DNA from: Temnopleurus reevesii
Taxonomy: Eukaryota > Echinodermata > Echinoidea > Temnopleuroida > Temnopleuridae
Length of the DNA stretch: 64,000 nucleotides
NCBI GenBank assembly: GCA_036244855.1
Contig: BQKZ01000965.1
Coordinates: forward strand, 1 to 64,000
Reading direction: 5' to 3'
A program made the position numbers and the translations under genes. Below the pieces are notes generated by a model. It saw only the letters and a list, made by a program, of their open reading frames with translations. It did no database searches and was not told the origin of the DNA. Shown here in pieces: positions 61,268 to 64,000 of the stretch (position 1 is its first letter; each line of letters begins with the position of its first letter).

Positions 61268-61450
61268 AACTTGCTAAGGCACCACATTTTAGTTGAAAAG
61301 ATGAGAAGGCGACTGTTCAAACTCACATTGGCAGCGGCCTTGCTTAAGAAGAAAATGTAAAAAGGAAACTTGTACAAACTTGCCTTGGCGCCTCGTTTAA
61401 GACGAGAAGGGAGGAAGGCAACATGGAATCTCGCCTTCGCGCTGCATCTA
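61268..61450 (+). repeat. Degenerate tandem repeat, ~50-57-bp period, three to four units
   Basis: Units start near 61268, 61318, 61375 and 61427 with CAAACT(T/C)(G)C(C)TTGGCGC-like boxes followed by TTTAAGA(C/A)GA(G)AAG(G) and a purine run. The last unit is truncated before ATATAAGCTCCCGC. Confidence 0.65.
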
Positions 61451-63689
61451 TATAAGCTCCCGCATTTGTCATAATTTCTGAAACCTTAATGTTTCGATTT
61501 AAGCGTGAACCTAAGGATGCAAACAAAACTTTCTACAACATACTAGAGATTTAAACAAAAATCAAAAGATCAATAGATGAACTATTACAAGCTGTATTTT
61601 GAAAACCAGATCCCCCAAATCTCAAAGCATGGAAAGGAAAGACATCATCATAAACATCTATTTATAAGATGTTTGATTTTGTGTCAATCAATACCAAGGG
61701 GGAAAATTGTTAGGTTGTACTCAATCGACTGACCCTCTGAAAATGGCCTGTTATTTTTCCCCTTTTTTCCTACCTTTTTTTTCTTTTACTTTTAACTCAA
61801 ACTTAAAAATCACAGAAAAATCAAACAAAAACATGTGAAATGCAACCTAAAAAGCTTTTTTCAGATATTCCTAATATGATATTTAACATGAAATATGTTC
61901 CTAACGTAAACAAAAACTAACAATTTTTTTTAACTGACAGACTCTATTTTACAAAAATAGCATTTGAGTGCAACCAAACAATTCATTTTGAAGAGCCTGA
62001 TCATTAGAGTGATCTACATAATTCAGGAGCTAGCCATTTCACTGCCCTGGGGTCAACACGACACTACACATATTTCTTCTATCTAAGGTCACAAACAATC
62101 ATCAACACCTTTGAGGGAAGTGATGGGTTTATACAAAATGACAAAATGTTTCATTCAAGGGTTTATTTCATGTGGTATGATTATTTCATCTGGTGATTAT
62201 GTTAATATTCGCTTTCTGATACTCGTACATTTGGTTTAAAATATGTTTTTTTCCTTCTAATCTGGGTATTGTAGGATATCTCTGAGCTAGCCTGTAATTG
62301 TATCAAATGAAGTGTTTTATACAATGGAATAAAATTACAAATTGAGCAATTTAAACAAAAATTAATTAATTCATTCAATGTTTGTAAATTATTTACCATG
62401 AATATAAAGTCCTATTAGATAATGATTTGGACCCATAAGTCTGCAGATAAGCATCTTTCGTATGAATGCCCTGTTTAATTTTATTTAGGTTCAGAGCATG
62501 CAACGTGTATGAAAAAGAATAATTTTTCTTCCATTACAACAAAATTTCAGTTTATTAGTTGTATGATGCTTCACTGTAATATGAATTATTTGTATCATTA
62601 AATGCAAGCAACTTGTGGGCCTCTAATTTTCCTTTCTAATCATTGATCACATCTCTTGGACCTAGGCAATGGATTATTTGTCTGTAACCCACGGAGGGAC
62701 AGAGCTATTAAAAATTGAAGAAAAAAAATCTTTAATCCATATTCAAATCAGCAAGATGAATTTACTTTTCCCTGTCTTGAATGATAAGGGGAAAAGAAGA
62801 GTTTTATAAGATCATTCACATAAATTTTATGAAAATAATTTGAATAAAAACTGTGAAGACTCCATGCAAAAAATGATGATTTTGGTAATTTTCCTTGCAT
62901 TTCCAATTTAAGGATTGTAGTGGTTTGCTGCATTCAAGCTAGTCTTCATCAGGAGACCAAAGTAACACTGCACTGTAAATAGGCTCAAGCGGCTCAGAGC
63001 ATTTCCGTCTTTCTAATCATATATGATGCTAAATGCACACTTTCTGGAATGAGGAGATACTGCCAAAATGTTACTGAAAGGTGACATGGTACCACTGAGA
63101 GCATTTGTCTTAAACCATGATTCCATAAAATATATAAAAATATATATATAAAAATTAAGTATTCTATATTTCAAGTCATAAATATCATGATATCATTGTG
63201 AGACAGAATAATTTTTCTTGCTGCATCGGAAATTTACCAATTCTTCCATATGTATAATTTATTGTAAATAAATTGAAATTCAGAGTACTTAGCAAAACAA
63301 TTCATAGATAATATACAGTATTTATTCTGTGAAAATACAGCCTAAATATTGCCTTGGCCCTCAGAGATAAACAGTCTCACTGTACAACTAATATAAGTTC
63401 ATAAGCAATTCATTAATACACTGAAGAGGTCAATATGATTTGATTAATGTAGTGATCATATGCAGATTAATTCAAACTGACACCCACAAAGTCTGTCAAA
63501 AACAGAAACTTAGATATGTTTGTAAGTAAAGCAACATTTGTCATGAAAATAGCATTGCTTCCCTTAATAAAAATATATCTTGTATCAACAGATACACCAA
63601 TGCTCTTAATCTTTGACTACAAATATTTTTTTCAAAATCTATATCAACATTCTGTCTGGCCTCTTTAAGAGGAAAGTTACTTTTGATAA

Positions 63690-63775
63690 CCCACATAGAA
63701 GCTGCTGGGACTTGAACCCCTTTCACATCTCGCTAAACTAGTTTCCCAAACCACTACCGAAAGCCAATTTGTGGG
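63690..63775 (-). mobile_element. tRNA-like SINE head (different family), partial
   Basis: On the minus strand GGTAGTGGTTTGGGA (63758-63744) resembles an A box, and GGTTCAAGTCCC (63718-63707) is a good B box about 26 bases further on. The segment between cannot be folded into a full cloverleaf, so a SINE head rather than a working tRNA gene is favoured. The body following it does not match the other three SINEs. Confidence 0.5.
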
Positions 63776-64000
63776 CGTTCACATTTTCGCGCTCATGAAG
63801 TGGACTTCAAGCCCCATTCACGTAAAGTGGTTTTGTAATACTACATGTATGACTACTGATTAATCAGCCAGAGATTATTACTTCCTGCACGATTTTCCCA
63901 CTAGTATATGGATGTGTACATTTCTACGTTCCTGCTTTGTCTATGCATATTGCACGCACAGCAAATTTAGAAACAGCAAAAAGCTTGACACATTCAGGGT

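Overview
The window is about 64 kb of AT-rich (roughly one-third G+C), repeat-laden eukaryotic DNA. It contains no bacterial-style gene organisation, no tRNA or rRNA gene and no CRISPR array. It is most consistent with a marine invertebrate, probably an echinoderm such as a sea urchin. That assignment is an inference from recalled repeat styles: tRNA-derived SINEs with a 'GCTGCACTCA'-type body, elements ending in an (ACGG)n tract plus a GC-rich hairpin, a 'TTTTCGCG' MITE, and very long CT/AG microsatellites. A database comparison would settle it. Almost all open reading frames are short and show no protein-like conservation.

Host coding signal is sparse and lies on the minus strand. Two candidate 5' coding exons can be read: one at 40335-40289 (begins MAKDGNKD, good Kozak context, GTATGT donor) and one at 26188-26034 (begins MMSSEKKLRF, GTAAGC donor). 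Both end after two bases of a codon, so they could be alternative first exons of one gene whose shared exons lie at lower coordinates, probably outside the window. Under that reading most of the window is promoter and intron sequence of a single large gene. I cannot name the product.

The rest is a mosaic of mobile elements and repeats. Left third (1-20 kb): a 250-bp hairpin at 1.6 kb, a decayed tandem array at 3.8-4.2 kb, a TA-flanked MITE at 7.5 kb, a ~250-285-bp tandem array at 17.6-18.4 kb and a SINE at 19.5 kb. Middle (20-41 kb): a ~540-bp segment present twice around a helentron-like interspersed element and a single N (20.5-21.9 kb), SINEs at 25.3 and 30.2 kb, a 344-base assembly gap (27533-27876), a hairpin MITE at 30.4 kb, a CpG-rich patch at 33.3 kb, and a complete 1504-bp mariner/Tc1-type element at 37.4-38.9 kb with ~500-bp inverted repeats and a broken transposase. 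Right third (41-64 kb): a perfect-centre palindrome at 46.1 kb, a second helentron-like element with three tandem cores (47.9-48.4 kb), a TIR element at 51.1 kb, a LINE reverse-transcriptase fragment between two copies of a 140-bp segment (again beside a single N), a 'TTTTCGCG' MITE at 54.6 kb, small degenerate tandem repeats at 59.9-61.5 kb and a tRNA-like SINE head at 63.7 kb.

Both single-N positions sit exactly where the first copy of a local duplication ends. The second copy then follows an inserted repeat. The simplest reading is uncollapsed haplotypes of a highly heterozygous genome rather than true duplications.
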